Of a DNA stretch of 64,000 nt, positions 42,368 through 50,954 are shown in pieces (positions within the stretch are counted from its first letter, which is position 1; the number at the start of each line of letters is the position of its first letter). The DNA is from Methanomassiliicoccaceae archaeon (GTDB lineage: Archaea; Thermoplasmatota; Thermoplasmata; Methanomassiliicoccales; Methanomethylophilaceae). The stretch lies in the NCBI GenBank assembly GCA_034928305.1, contig JAYFOZ010000002.1, positions 62,001-126,000 of the forward strand, written 5' to 3'. Under the pieces are notes generated by a model. The model was not told where the DNA came from. It saw nothing but the letters and a program-made list of their open reading frames with translations, and did not search any database. The translations under genes and the position numbers were made by a program.

Positions 42368-43261
42368 ATGACCGCCGAACTTATCCTAGGTAAAGAGATC
42401 TCCCAGGAGATATACGGGGAGCTCGAGGCCAGGATAGCCGCGCTGAAGAAAAAAGGCATCACTCCGGGACTCGCCGTGGTACTTGTCGGCGACGATCCGG
42501 CATCCCAGACATACGTTCGCATGAAAGGCAAGATGTGCCAGGAACTGGGGATGCATTCGGACACGATAATCATGCCCGGGAACACGAGCCAGGCAGATCT
42601 TCTCGCCAGGGTAGGTGCCCTCAACAAAAACCCTGACATCCATGGATTCCTCATACAGCTTCCGCTACCGAAGCACATAGATGAGCAGGCGGTGATAAAC
42701 GCCATAGACCCATCTAAGGACGTGGACTGCTTCCATCCCTTCAACGTCGGAAGGATGCTAGTCGGAGACCCCGAATTCCTTCCCGCGACGCCGGCCGGCG
42801 TCCAGCAACTTCTTATCCGCTCCGGGATCCAGACCGACGGGAAGCACGTAGTGGTAGTGGGAAGGAGCAACATCGTCGGGAAACCGATGGCGGCGATGAT
42901 GATGCAGAAGGCCGAAGGGGCAAACTCCACTGTCACAGTGGTTCACTCCAGGACCAAAGATATCGGCTCGATTACCCGTCAGGCGGATATACTCATCGTG
43001 GCGATGGGAAGAGCGGGTTTCATAACTCCCGATATGGTTAAAGAGGGAGTGGTCGTCATAGACGTGGGGACAAACCACATACCCGACCCGAACTCCAAAA
43101 AGGGAACGCGTCTCGTAGGAGACGTCGACGAGAATGTGAAAGAGAAGGCGTCGGCCATAACGCCGGTCCCCGGCGGCGTCGGCCCGATGACGATTTGTAT
43201 GCTCATGTCCAACACCGTCCATGCGGCGGAGAGGACTTACGAGAGGAAGTGCAGTCAATGA
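42368..43261 (+). CDS. folD: Methylenetetrahydrofolate dehydrogenase/cyclohydrolase FolD
   Basis: Bifunctional NADP enzyme interconverting methylene-, methenyl- and 10-formyl-tetrahydrofolate. The 297-residue protein has the catalytic Tyr/Lys region DDPASQTYVRMKGKMCQELG, the dinucleotide motif VVGRSNIVGKPMA and the C-terminal TPVPGGVGPMTI. It supplies 10-formyl-folate to PurH. Folate-based one-carbon chemistry fits a methanogen that has lost the methyl branch of the C1 pathway, as in Methanomassiliicoccales. It overlaps kptA by four bases. Confidence 0.96.
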   Translation: MTAELILGKEISQEIYGELEARIAALKKKGITPGLAVVLVGDDPASQTYVRMKGKMCQELGMHSDTIIMPGNTSQADLLARVGALNKNPDIHGFLIQLPLPKHIDEQAVINAIDPSKDVDCFHPFNVGRMLVGDPEFLPATPAGVQQLLIRSGIQTDGKHVVVVGRSNIVGKPMAAMMMQKAEGANSTVTVVHSRTKDIGSITRQADILIVAMGRAGFITPDMVKEGVVVIDVGTNHIPDPNSKKGTRLVGDVDENVKEKASAITPVPGGVGPMTICMLMSNTVHAAERTYERKCSQ

Positions 43262-43968
43262 TACACGAGTGCGAGGAACACGGTTATTTCCGCGGCGAGT
43301 TGTGCCCGCTCTGCGGCGAGGAAGGTAAATTCATAATGAGCGACTACGAGGTTGAAAAACTCGGAAGGAGCATGGCGGCGATCCTCAGGCACGGCAACGG
43401 GGATCCAGATATGGATGAGCAGGGTTTCGTGGACACACGCGACATCGTTTCGATGGTTAAAAGCAGGGACCAGAACAGATGGAAATGGCTCAGGCCCCAC
43501 CACATCGAGGCAATGGTCGAGACGGACCCGAAGGGCAGGTACCAGCTATCCGGAGCGGACGTCAGGGCGACCTACGGGCACACTGTAAAGCTGGAGCTCA
43601 ACCTGCCGACCGACAACGTCCCCGAGGAGCTATATTATCCGGCCACCGACGAGGAGGCGGAACTGATCCTCGAAGCCGGCCTTATGCCGACGGACCGTGC
43701 GATGGTCCATCTGTCCCTGACATACGATGATGCGGTAACGGCGGGCTCCGTGCGCAGCGAGGACCCGGTCATCATAGCCGTGGACACATATGCCTGCGCA
43801 GAAGCCGGTTTTCCAGTCGGAAAAGCCGCAAAGACGGTATTCCTGTGCGATAAAGTCCCTCCCGAATGTCTATACCTCGCCGCGGAGCCCGAAGACGACT
43901 ACGACGATGACGATTACGAAGATGAAAATTCTTCAGAAGATGGACACGAAGAGGAAAAGGAGGATTGA
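43258..43968 (+). CDS. kptA: RNA 2'-phosphotransferase KptA/Tpt1 with zinc ribbon and acidic tail
   Basis: Tpt1-family enzyme that removes an internal RNA 2'-phosphate using NAD. The 236-residue protein has an N-terminal zinc-binding segment (Cys 5, His 8, Cys 16, Cys 19), then the KptA core from about residue 30: LGRSMAAILRHG, VDTRDIVSMVKS, DPKGRYQLSGADVRATYGHT and LMPTDRAMVHLS. The last 27 residues contain about 18 Asp or Glu. It overlaps folD by four bases and ends directly before mmp11. Archaeal substrates of this enzyme are not established. Confidence 0.9.
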   Translation: MIHECEEHGYFRGELCPLCGEEGKFIMSDYEVEKLGRSMAAILRHGNGDPDMDEQGFVDTRDIVSMVKSRDQNRWKWLRPHHIEAMVETDPKGRYQLSGADVRATYGHTVKLELNLPTDNVPEELYYPATDEEAELILEAGLMPTDRAMVHLSLTYDDAVTAGSVRSEDPVIIAVDTYACAEAGFPVGKAAKTVFLCDKVPPECLYLAAEPEDDYDDDDYEDENSSEDGHEEEKED

Positions 43969-44919
43969 ATGCCAACTATCCTGAAGCCGGACGAGGTCAA
44001 AGCAAAATACGGCCCCCTGTTCTGCCGCGGGTTCTACACCATGGTGGACGAAGATAACGGCATAGCACAGATAGTCGAGGTATGCTCGTCCAGAGGTCCG
44101 GCAGAATGGGATATAGTCAACCGCCGCCGCACCGGCGGCATAATCAAAGACATAGATCTGGACGGCCAGACTCTGATAATGAACGTCGAGATAGGCGAGA
44201 GGGCCCTGAACTTCGGACCCGTCTCCGCCAACCTGGGAGGACAGGGCGTTTCTTCGCTCAAGGTCGAGGGAGACCGTGTCCGCACCGTATGGAAAGGGCT
44301 CGCAGGAGCGTCGGTCGGGATCGGTGCATGCATCCCGCAATGCCCGGACGTCATCGAGACGGTATATCCGGACGGTTTCAAGATGGGCGGCGCCCATGCC
44401 GCCAGCGTCGAAATCGTCACCCCCAAGATGATACGTCTCGTCATCGGGATAGACGACACGGACACCAAAGAGAAAGGTGCCACATGGGTCGTAGGAATGA
44501 AGCTCGGAAGGTCATGCCCCTACGGCAAGTTCATCGAGCACAAGATAATCCAACTCAACCCCGACGTACCAAGCAAGACGACGAACTGCTGCTCTACAGC
44601 CATATCTTTCGCTGCTGTCGAGGAAGACGTACCGAAGATAATAGAGTACGCTGTAGATTTCGTGAGGAAGGAGTCATACTCTGAAGAAGCCGTAATGGCC
44701 GTTTATAAGGGGCTCAAAATACCAGAGCAACTGAGCGATTTCGGATGGAGCGCCAAAACAGTGCTCTACGATCACCAGGCCGCGATAAAACTGGCCGAGG
44801 AGAACGGCGTACAGATAATCTCCGTTACGGGCATGGGCGGAGTAATCGGTGCGGTGGCGGCCATAGGATGCTTCGACATGGGCGTCCGTGCCGCAGGTAT
44901 TCCCAGCGATTTCGAGTGA
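43969..44919 (+). CDS. mmp11: Methanogenesis marker protein 11
   Basis: The 316-residue protein matches the methanogenesis marker 11 family, found in methanogens with unknown function. The second half has a TiaS-like nucleotide-binding segment IGIDDTDTKEKGATWVVG, followed by HKIIQLNPDVPSKTTNCCST and a glycine-rich GMGGVIGAVAAIG. It could act on RNA or a nucleotide cofactor, which is inference from the TiaS-like motif. The ATG abuts the kptA stop and follows AGGAGGATTGA, a strong ribosome site. Its presence supports a methanogen. Confidence 0.87.
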   Translation: MPTILKPDEVKAKYGPLFCRGFYTMVDEDNGIAQIVEVCSSRGPAEWDIVNRRRTGGIIKDIDLDGQTLIMNVEIGERALNFGPVSANLGGQGVSSLKVEGDRVRTVWKGLAGASVGIGACIPQCPDVIETVYPDGFKMGGAHAASVEIVTPKMIRLVIGIDDTDTKEKGATWVVGMKLGRSCPYGKFIEHKIIQLNPDVPSKTTNCCSTAISFAAVEEDVPKIIEYAVDFVRKESYSEEAVMAVYKGLKIPEQLSDFGWSAKTVLYDHQAAIKLAEENGVQIISVTGMGGVIGAVAAIGCFDMGVRAAGIPSDFE

Positions 44920-44924
44920 TATAG

Positions 44925-45701
44925 ATGCCGATCTCAAATATACTGACCAACAAGGCATACTCCACTTATGAGACAAAGCTCAGGAAGGAGGTGCTTGCGG
45001 GCCAGGTCCCCAAACACGTTGCCATAATAATGGACGGCAACCGCAGGTACGCGGAGGAGCGAGGGGAGACAAAAGAGGAGGGGCACAGACTCGGCAGCGA
45101 AAAGCTGGAGGAAGTGCTCAATTGGTGCGTGGAGGACGGGGTCAGATTCCTGACGGTGTACGCTTTCTCAACCGAGAACTTCAACAGGGAGAAAGACGAG
45201 GTCGAATTCCTGATGGAACTGCTGAGGCAGTCCCTGATCAAATTCGCAGAGAGCCCCAGGGTCCACGAGAAGAAGGTCCGCCTCAAGGTCCTCGGAGACG
45301 TTACGATGCTTCCAGATCATGTGAAAGAAGCTGCGGACTACGCCGATGAGAAGACGAAAGATTATTCCGACTACCATTTCAACATGGCCATCGCCTACGG
45401 TGGCAGGCAGGAGATCATAGCGGCCGTGAAGAGCGTCGCCCAGAAGGTGGCCGACGGGAACATAAAAGTGGAAGATATCGACGAGAACATGCTGTCTGAG
45501 CACATGTATACGTCCGACACCCCGGACCCGGACCTGGTGCTCAGGACCTCCGGGGAGGTCAGGATATCCAATTTCCTCCTATGGCAGCTCGCATATTCAG
45601 AACTTTATTTTACAGACGTCTACTGGCCCGGGTTCAGGTACATCGACTTCCTGCGTGCCATAAGGACGTACCAGCAGCGCGGAAGGCGCTATGGGAAGTG
45701 A
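44925..45701 (+). CDS. uppS: cis-Polyprenyl diphosphate synthase (UppS family)
   Basis: Makes long cis-polyprenyl diphosphates, probably the dolichol-like carrier for glycan transfer; archaeal members extend geranylgeranyl diphosphate. The 258-residue protein has MDGNRRYAEERG with the catalytic Asp and Arg, YAFSTENFNR, RTSGEVRISNFLLWQLAYSE and the terminal ring of basic residues RGRRYGK. It starts five bases after mmp11. It is in the same run as a radical SAM gene, which might also act on isoprenoids. Confidence 0.94.
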   Translation: MPISNILTNKAYSTYETKLRKEVLAGQVPKHVAIIMDGNRRYAEERGETKEEGHRLGSEKLEEVLNWCVEDGVRFLTVYAFSTENFNREKDEVEFLMELLRQSLIKFAESPRVHEKKVRLKVLGDVTMLPDHVKEAADYADEKTKDYSDYHFNMAIAYGGRQEIIAAVKSVAQKVADGNIKVEDIDENMLSEHMYTSDTPDPDLVLRTSGEVRISNFLLWQLAYSELYFTDVYWPGFRYIDFLRAIRTYQQRGRRYGK

Positions 45702-45704
45702 ACG

Positions 45705-47432
45705 ATGACAAGATACGATGCAGTGTTCATACACGCCCCCAGCGTCTATGATTTCAGGAAAAAGCCGATATTCTACGGCCCGGTGAGCGATGTGATACCT
45801 TCTTCGCCGGTGTTCGAGATGTACCCGATAGGGTTCATGACCCTAAGTGCCCACCTGCAGAGGGCCGGTTTCAAGACAAGGATCGTCAACATCGCGGTAA
45901 GGATGCTGATGAGCGAGAAGTACGATGCCGAGAAGGCTATCAGAAAGCTCGATTCCAAGGTATACTTTATCGACCTTCATTGGATGCCCCATGCCCACGG
46001 GGCGCTGGAACTTGCCAAGCTCGTAAAGAAGCACCATCCGGATGCGAAGGTGGAGCTCGGAGGGCTGACATCATCGTACTTCTGGGAAGAGCTGATCGCC
46101 CGTCCCGAGGTAGACTTCGTAATGCGTGGCGATTCTACCGAGGAGCCGACGGTCAAGATGATGCAGACCCTCGAGTCCGGAGGGGACATGTCGGAAGTTC
46201 CCAATCTGGTCTGGAAGGATTGCCAGGGGAAAGTCCATGACAACGGCTTGACATTTGTTCCAGATACTCTGGACGATGTGATTTTCGATTACGGCACCAT
46301 GATCAAGGGTGTATTGAAGACCATGGACGTCAAGAGCTCGCTTCCGTGGGCAGGTTGGGATTCCGAACCGCTCACGATGGCCCTGTCGGTACGCGGATGC
46401 TCGTTGAATTGTGCAGAATGCGGCGGATCGCATTACGCGAACGGAAAAGTGGTATGCAGGAGCAGACCGGCATTCAGGAGCCCGGAGAAACTGGCCGAGG
46501 ACCTCGATGCGATACAGAGCTACATGAAAGCACCGATCTTTGTCGTAGGGGACATAAGGCAGAACGGAGACGATTACTCCGAAAGGTTTCTCAGGTCTGT
46601 CAGGGAACGTGGGATAGACAACCACGTCGTGATCGAGCTGTTCAACGGTGCAAGTGCCGATTACTTCAAATCACTGGACCACGCGTTCGACGGCGGGTAC
46701 ACGATCGAGTTCTCACCCGATTCCCACGATGAAGAGGTGCGTTTCGCGCTCGGCAAGGGATACACCAACGAAAACATCGAAAAAACAGTCCAAAACGCCT
46801 TTGAAGGAGGGTGTATGCGGATGGACCTGTTCTATATGACCGGGCTGCCATTCCAGTCATCAGAGTCGGCCGTCAACAGTGCCAGAGCATCAAAGAAACT
46901 ATGGTCGCTAGTCGATAGGAAAGATGGGTTGTTTATATACAACTCTCCCTTCTCGCCCTTCGTCGATCCCGGTAGCAGAGCCTTCGAAGAGCCCGATAAA
47001 TGGGGCTATAAATTCTACGCGAGGACACTGGAGGAGCACCGCGTGCTGCTGGACAGCCCTTCTTGGAAGCTAACGCTGTCCTACGAGACCGATTTTATGA
47101 CCCGTGACCGGATAGCAGAGACATCTTACGATGCGGCCAATGTACTGGCACAATGTGAGTTCGAGGCCGGCAGGATATCGGAGTCACGGTTGATCGACCG
47201 TACCGAGAGGACCGAGTTGGCACGTTCACTAATGCATGAGGTCGACAAGATAATGGCCGTTCGGGACTCCGCGGAGCGCGAGACGCTCCTCTGGGGGATC
47301 AAAGAGAAAGGAATGGAGATGATGAACTCCACGGTATGCGAGAAGGAAGACCTGGCCTGGGACACCAAACCCGTATGGTACAGCGCCCCCAGGGCGCTCA
47401 GGGGATTGCTGTTCCCGCTCAGACATCGCTAA
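45705..47432 (+). CDS. B12-binding radical SAM protein, Ta0216-like
   Basis: The 575-residue protein has an N-terminal cobalamin-binding-like Rossmann domain (about residues 1-170, with FMTLSAHLQRAGF and GGLTSSYF) and a radical SAM barrel. The 4Fe-4S cysteines are in RGCSLNCAECGG, the CX3CX2C motif. It resembles the B12/radical SAM family named after Ta0216 of Thermoplasma. Such enzymes methylate or couple unreactive carbons; related archaeal proteins modify membrane lipids. It follows uppS by three bases, so a lipid or polyprenol substrate is possible but unproven. It is the last gene of its operon. Confidence 0.85.
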   Translation: MTRYDAVFIHAPSVYDFRKKPIFYGPVSDVIPSSPVFEMYPIGFMTLSAHLQRAGFKTRIVNIAVRMLMSEKYDAEKAIRKLDSKVYFIDLHWMPHAHGALELAKLVKKHHPDAKVELGGLTSSYFWEELIARPEVDFVMRGDSTEEPTVKMMQTLESGGDMSEVPNLVWKDCQGKVHDNGLTFVPDTLDDVIFDYGTMIKGVLKTMDVKSSLPWAGWDSEPLTMALSVRGCSLNCAECGGSHYANGKVVCRSRPAFRSPEKLAEDLDAIQSYMKAPIFVVGDIRQNGDDYSERFLRSVRERGIDNHVVIELFNGASADYFKSLDHAFDGGYTIEFSPDSHDEEVRFALGKGYTNENIEKTVQNAFEGGCMRMDLFYMTGLPFQSSESAVNSARASKKLWSLVDRKDGLFIYNSPFSPFVDPGSRAFEEPDKWGYKFYARTLEEHRVLLDSPSWKLTLSYETDFMTRDRIAETSYDAANVLAQCEFEAGRISESRLIDRTERTELARSLMHEVDKIMAVRDSAERETLLWGIKEKGMEMMNSTVCEKEDLAWDTKPVWYSAPRALRGLLFPLRHR

Positions 47433-47467
47433 TTATCATTACCTAGTAATATAAGAGCGCGCGAAGG

Positions 47468-48274
47468 TCACCTGCGCCCCATTTCCCTGGACTTTATGGT
47501 GCTCGCTTCGACTGCTGCTATGAAGGCCGCCCTGACGCACGAGTCCTCAAGGACGCGGACGCCCTCGATGGTCGTCCCTCCCGGAGAGCACACGCTGTCC
47601 TTCAGCTTGTCCGGGTGTTCCCCCGTCTCTAGAACCATTTTCGCAGAACCCAGCATCGACTGGGCCGCAAGCCTTATCGCTTTTTCGCGGGTAAGTCCGC
47701 ATAGGACGCCTCCGTCGGCCATTGCGTCAATGACCATGTACATGAAGGCCGTGGAGCTCCCCGCTATTCCGGTCACAGCGTCCAGGTCCGATTCTTTTAC
47801 CTCCTCTGCCATTCCGGACGAAGACAGCACGCCGCGGACCCTCTCCATATCCTCGTTTGTCGCCCTTATCCCCCGGGAATAACCCGCGGCACCCTCGCCT
47901 ACAAGGCAGCAATGATTGGGCATAACTCGTACTATTTTACAGTCTGGCACATACGTCTCTAAAGTAGAGATTTTCACTCCTGCAACTATGCTCATTATGA
48001 GGTGGGAGCTATTGAATTTCAGCCCCTCCTCCGCAAAAAGGTCCTGAAGCTGGTTCGGTTTTACCGAGAGTACTATGAAATCTGCAAGGCGAACGACCTC
48101 CGCAGCGGTCCCGTAGACCTTAATGCCGTATTTCGCTGACACTTTGTCCCTCGTAGAAGCGCTCGGAGCACAAGCGACCACCTCGTCCTTTGTGTAAAGT
48201 CCGCTCGTTATTATGCCTCCGATCATAGCGGAAGCCATGTTACCCGCGCCGATAAAACCGATTTTGACAGACAT
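47468..48274 (-). CDS. proC: Pyrroline-5-carboxylate reductase
   Basis: Last step of proline synthesis, reducing 1-pyrroline-5-carboxylate with NAD(P)H. The 268-residue protein has the N-terminal dinucleotide motif KIGFIGAGNMASAMIGG, the LSVKPNQL strand, the helical dimer domain with DAVTGIAGSSTAFMYMVIDAMADGG split across its middle, and the SPGGTTIEGVRVLE signature. I chose ATG 48274 (MSVKIGF); starts up to 48304 are possible. It is divergent from the Fpo operon. Proline and pyrrolysine use different enzymes, so this is not a pyl gene. Confidence 0.93.
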   Translation of the reverse strand: MSVKIGFIGAGNMASAMIGGIITSGLYTKDEVVACAPSASTRDKVSAKYGIKVYGTAAEVVRLADFIVLSVKPNQLQDLFAEEGLKFNSSHLIMSIVAGVKISTLETYVPDCKIVRVMPNHCCLVGEGAAGYSRGIRATNEDMERVRGVLSSSGMAEEVKESDLDAVTGIAGSSTAFMYMVIDAMADGGVLCGLTREKAIRLAAQSMLGSAKMVLETGEHPDKLKDSVCSPGGTTIEGVRVLEDSCVRAAFIAAVEASTIKSREMGRR

Positions 48275-48353
48275 TGGAATCATAGGCAAATCGGTTACCT
48301 CCATAATAACTTGTTCCCGCGCTCGCGCAATAGGGAAAATGCGTGACTCAATC

Positions 48354-48363
48354 GTTATATACT
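48354..48363 (+). promoter_or_regulatory. TATA box of the fpo operon
   Basis: GTTATATACT is centred about 27 bases upstream of the fpoA ATG, so the roughly 10.5-kb fpo transcript is predicted to be leaderless. No other clear promoter is seen inside the operon. Confidence 0.6.
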
Positions 48364-48385
48364 TTTAAGACGTCGCGACGCCCCA

Positions 48386-48748
48386 ATGTCACTGATAACG
48401 TACTACATTCCGCTGATGGTACTAGGCGTGGTCTGTATGGGCTTCGCGCCGCTAGCGTGGGTCGTGTCTAGGTTTATAAGACCTACGAAAACGACGCCGT
48501 GGATGGAGTCAACCTATGAGTGCGGGTCGGAACCGATAGGGGACGCACACGTCCAGTTCAGGTTCCAATACTATGCTTTTGCCATCATTTTCGTGGTTTT
48601 CGACCTTGTCGCGACCCTTCTGATGGTTTGGGCTGTAGGATTTTCCGGTCTATCGACCATGGCTCGCATCTGGATTCTCATATTCCTCGGCGTGATGATC
48701 CTGGGCGTATCTTATGCGCTCAAAAAGGAGGAAAAAATATGGATATGA
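48386..48748 (+). CDS. fpoA: Fpo complex subunit A (complex I subunit NuoA-like)
   Basis: Membrane subunit of the archaeal complex I-like proton pump, 120 residues. It has three membrane helices and the NuoA signature WMESTYECGSEPIGDAHVQFRFQYY in the loop after helix 1, with the conserved Glu and Cys. It is the first gene of fpoABCDHIJJKLMN. Its end overlaps the start of fpoB by ten bases. Confidence 0.94.
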   Translation: MSLITYYIPLMVLGVVCMGFAPLAWVVSRFIRPTKTTPWMESTYECGSEPIGDAHVQFRFQYYAFAIIFVVFDLVATLLMVWAVGFSGLSTMARIWILIFLGVMILGVSYALKKEEKIWI

Positions 48749-49302
48749 GTTTGTACCCTCATGCCGTCGCCATGAGCGCGGAAGAGTTCATGGACTGGTC
48801 CACTCTGGTCATCAACGACCTTCTAAGCGCTGGGACCAAGAAAACCGTCGACAAGCTCACAGGTCCTGTCTGGACATGGGCTATGAAAAACTCCATGCAC
48901 CCGTTGCACTGGGGACTGGCCTGTTGCGCCCTCGAGATGGCATCCGCCTCTACGACAAGGCACGACGCAGAGCGTCTCGGAATCATCTATCGTTCATCCC
49001 CGAGGCAGACAGATATTCTGCTCATTAACGGATGGATCGGAAAGAAGGTCCGTCCCTCCATAAGGCGTCTCTACGAGCAGATCCCCAACCCCAAGTGGGT
49101 CATAGCCATGGGCGAGTGCGCCATTTCCGGCGGACCCTGGTATGATTCCTACAACTGCGTTCAGGGAGTCGACCAGATTGTGCCAGTAGACCTTTACATT
49201 CCCGGATGCCCCGTTAAGCCCGACGCGATGATCGACGGCTTCATGCTGCTTCAGAAGAAAATCGGCGATTACTTCAACAGAGGCGTTTTCCTGGAGGACT
49301 GA
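48739..49302 (+). CDS. fpoB: Fpo complex subunit B (NuoB-like)
   Basis: Peripheral subunit carrying the terminal 4Fe-4S cluster N2 that passes electrons to the membrane acceptor. The 187-residue protein has the tandem cysteines LACCALEM plus GECAISGG and PGCPVKPD, the four N2 ligands. It is somewhat extended at the N-terminus. ATG 48739 follows AAGGAGG at seven bases; ATG 48745 is possible. It starts within the last codons of fpoA. Confidence 0.95.
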   Translation: MDMSLYPHAVAMSAEEFMDWSTLVINDLLSAGTKKTVDKLTGPVWTWAMKNSMHPLHWGLACCALEMASASTTRHDAERLGIIYRSSPRQTDILLINGWIGKKVRPSIRRLYEQIPNPKWVIAMGECAISGGPWYDSYNCVQGVDQIVPVDLYIPGCPVKPDAMIDGFMLLQKKIGDYFNRGVFLED

Positions 49303-49304
49303 AG

Positions 49305-49784
49305 ATGATGGACACAGAAGCGATCTATCAGGAGCCCTCGGTCTCCGAGATAAAGCATCTACTTGAAACAAAATTCAAAGGGAAGGTAACGGTCAGCAAG
49401 ACCGATGTCCGCCGCGTTCATGCGGAGATTTTGGACAAAAAGGATGCTTTCGACGTATGTAACTACATCCACGACAACCTGACTTTCGAGCACTGCACGA
49501 TCGTCATGGGCGCGGATATGATCGACCATTTGGAGGTCATATATCTCCTTACCAACTATCACAGCGGAACGGTGATCGAGATCTTTACCAAGCTACCGCT
49601 TGACGATCTCCACGTGCACTCGGTCGCACTCGTATGGGAAGGCGCGAACTGGCACGAGAGGGAGACGTTCGAGCTTTTCGGGATAATTTTCGATGAGCAC
49701 CCGAAACTACAGAGGCTTCTCACTCCGGACACATATACGTTCTTCCCGTTCAGGAAGTCCTATAAACTAAGGGGGCAGGAATGA
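49305..49784 (+). CDS. fpoC: Fpo complex subunit C (NuoC-like)
   Basis: Peripheral arm scaffold subunit of 159 residues, the archaeal counterpart of NuoC. The core is NYHSGTVIEIFTKLPLDDLHVHSVALVWEGANWHE read across the second half, with the family ending WHERETFELFGIIFDEHP and RLLTPDTYTFFPFRKSY. It has no cofactor of its own. ATG 49305 or 49308; it begins two bases after fpoB and overlaps fpoD. Confidence 0.93.
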   Translation: MMDTEAIYQEPSVSEIKHLLETKFKGKVTVSKTDVRRVHAEILDKKDAFDVCNYIHDNLTFEHCTIVMGADMIDHLEVIYLLTNYHSGTVIEIFTKLPLDDLHVHSVALVWEGANWHERETFELFGIIFDEHPKLQRLLTPDTYTFFPFRKSYKLRGQE

Positions 49785-50950
49785 TGGTAGTCGAAAATAC
49801 AATAGACACATTCGATTCACCTCCTGAGGAGAGAATCGGGAAAGAGAAGTACGAAACGGACCAGATGTGGATCTACATGGGTCCGCAGCATCCCTTCTCC
49901 CACGGACTTTGGACACTGAAAGTCAGGGTCGACGGAGAGATAGTCACGGATGCGGAACCCGTTATCGGTTACCTGCACCGCGGCTGGGAGAAAGAGGCCG
50001 AGAACAGGACCTATCCGAAGATCATCCCGATGGCAGACCGTCTTTGCTATTCGGCATCGATGACCTATACTCACCTCTACTGCATGACCGTTGAGAAAGC
50101 CCTGGGGATAGAAGTTCCCGAGAAAGCCAAGTATATCAGGATAGTGGCGGACGAGATCTGCCGTATCCAGTCGCATCTTATGTGGCTTGCGGCCGTCGGA
50201 ACGGACCTAGGTAACCTCACGATTTTCCTGTGGGGAATGAGGGAGAGGGAATACTGGCTCGACCTTAATGTCAGGCTGTGCGGTCAGAGGATGACCACCA
50301 ACTACCCGCGTATCGGCGGAGTCAGGAACGACACTACCGATATATTTGACAGGGATGTAATGAGGTGCACCGAGCGCTTTGAGAAAGCACTCTGGGACAT
50401 TATCAATATGATCGACACCAACTCGATCTATGTATCGAGGATGAAAGGCATCAGTTATCTCACGCGCGAGCAGTGCGCCAACCTTGGCATAACGGGGCCC
50501 GCGATGAGAGGATGCGGAGTAGACTTCGACCTGCGTCGCGACGACCCGTACGACAACTATGAGCACATCGATTTCGAGGTGCCCGTCCTGAAAGAAGGGG
50601 ACACCTATGCCAGATATATGGTCAGGATCGAAGAGATGTTCCAGTCCTGTGAGATAATCAGGCAGGCTGTCCGCAAGATCAATGCTCTCGGCAAGAATGC
50701 GCCCTATAGGCTCAAGGTACCTTCCAAGGTACCGGCAGGAAAAACATTCTGCAAGCTCGAGGACCCTCGCGGCGAGTCGCTGATGTACTTGATATCGGAC
50801 GGCACGGACAAGCCCTTCAGGCTTAAGGTCCGCGCGCCGCTGTTCACTAACATATCCGCATCGAGGCCCATGGTCAAAGGAGTCAGGGTCGCCGATGTTC
50901 CGGCAGTGATGGCTATGATCGATGTTTGCATGGGAGAAACGGACAGGTGA
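49781..50950 (+). CDS. fpoD: Fpo complex subunit D (NuoD-like, quinone/methanophenazine site)
   Basis: The 389-residue subunit is related to the large subunit of NiFe hydrogenases and forms the lipid-electron-carrier site with FpoB. It has the conserved MGPQHPFSHG start, the GYLHRGWEKEAENRTYPK segment that holds the acceptor-binding His, RLCGQRMTTNYPRIGGV and the C-terminal ADVPAVMAMIDVCMGETDR. Nickel-binding cysteines of hydrogenase are absent, as in all complex I. It overlaps fpoC by four bases. Confidence 0.95.
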   Translation: MMVVENTIDTFDSPPEERIGKEKYETDQMWIYMGPQHPFSHGLWTLKVRVDGEIVTDAEPVIGYLHRGWEKEAENRTYPKIIPMADRLCYSASMTYTHLYCMTVEKALGIEVPEKAKYIRIVADEICRIQSHLMWLAAVGTDLGNLTIFLWGMREREYWLDLNVRLCGQRMTTNYPRIGGVRNDTTDIFDRDVMRCTERFEKALWDIINMIDTNSIYVSRMKGISYLTREQCANLGITGPAMRGCGVDFDLRRDDPYDNYEHIDFEVPVLKEGDTYARYMVRIEEMFQSCEIIRQAVRKINALGKNAPYRLKVPSKVPAGKTFCKLEDPRGESLMYLISDGTDKPFRLKVRAPLFTNISASRPMVKGVRVADVPAVMAMIDVCMGETDR

Positions 50951-50954
50951 TACT

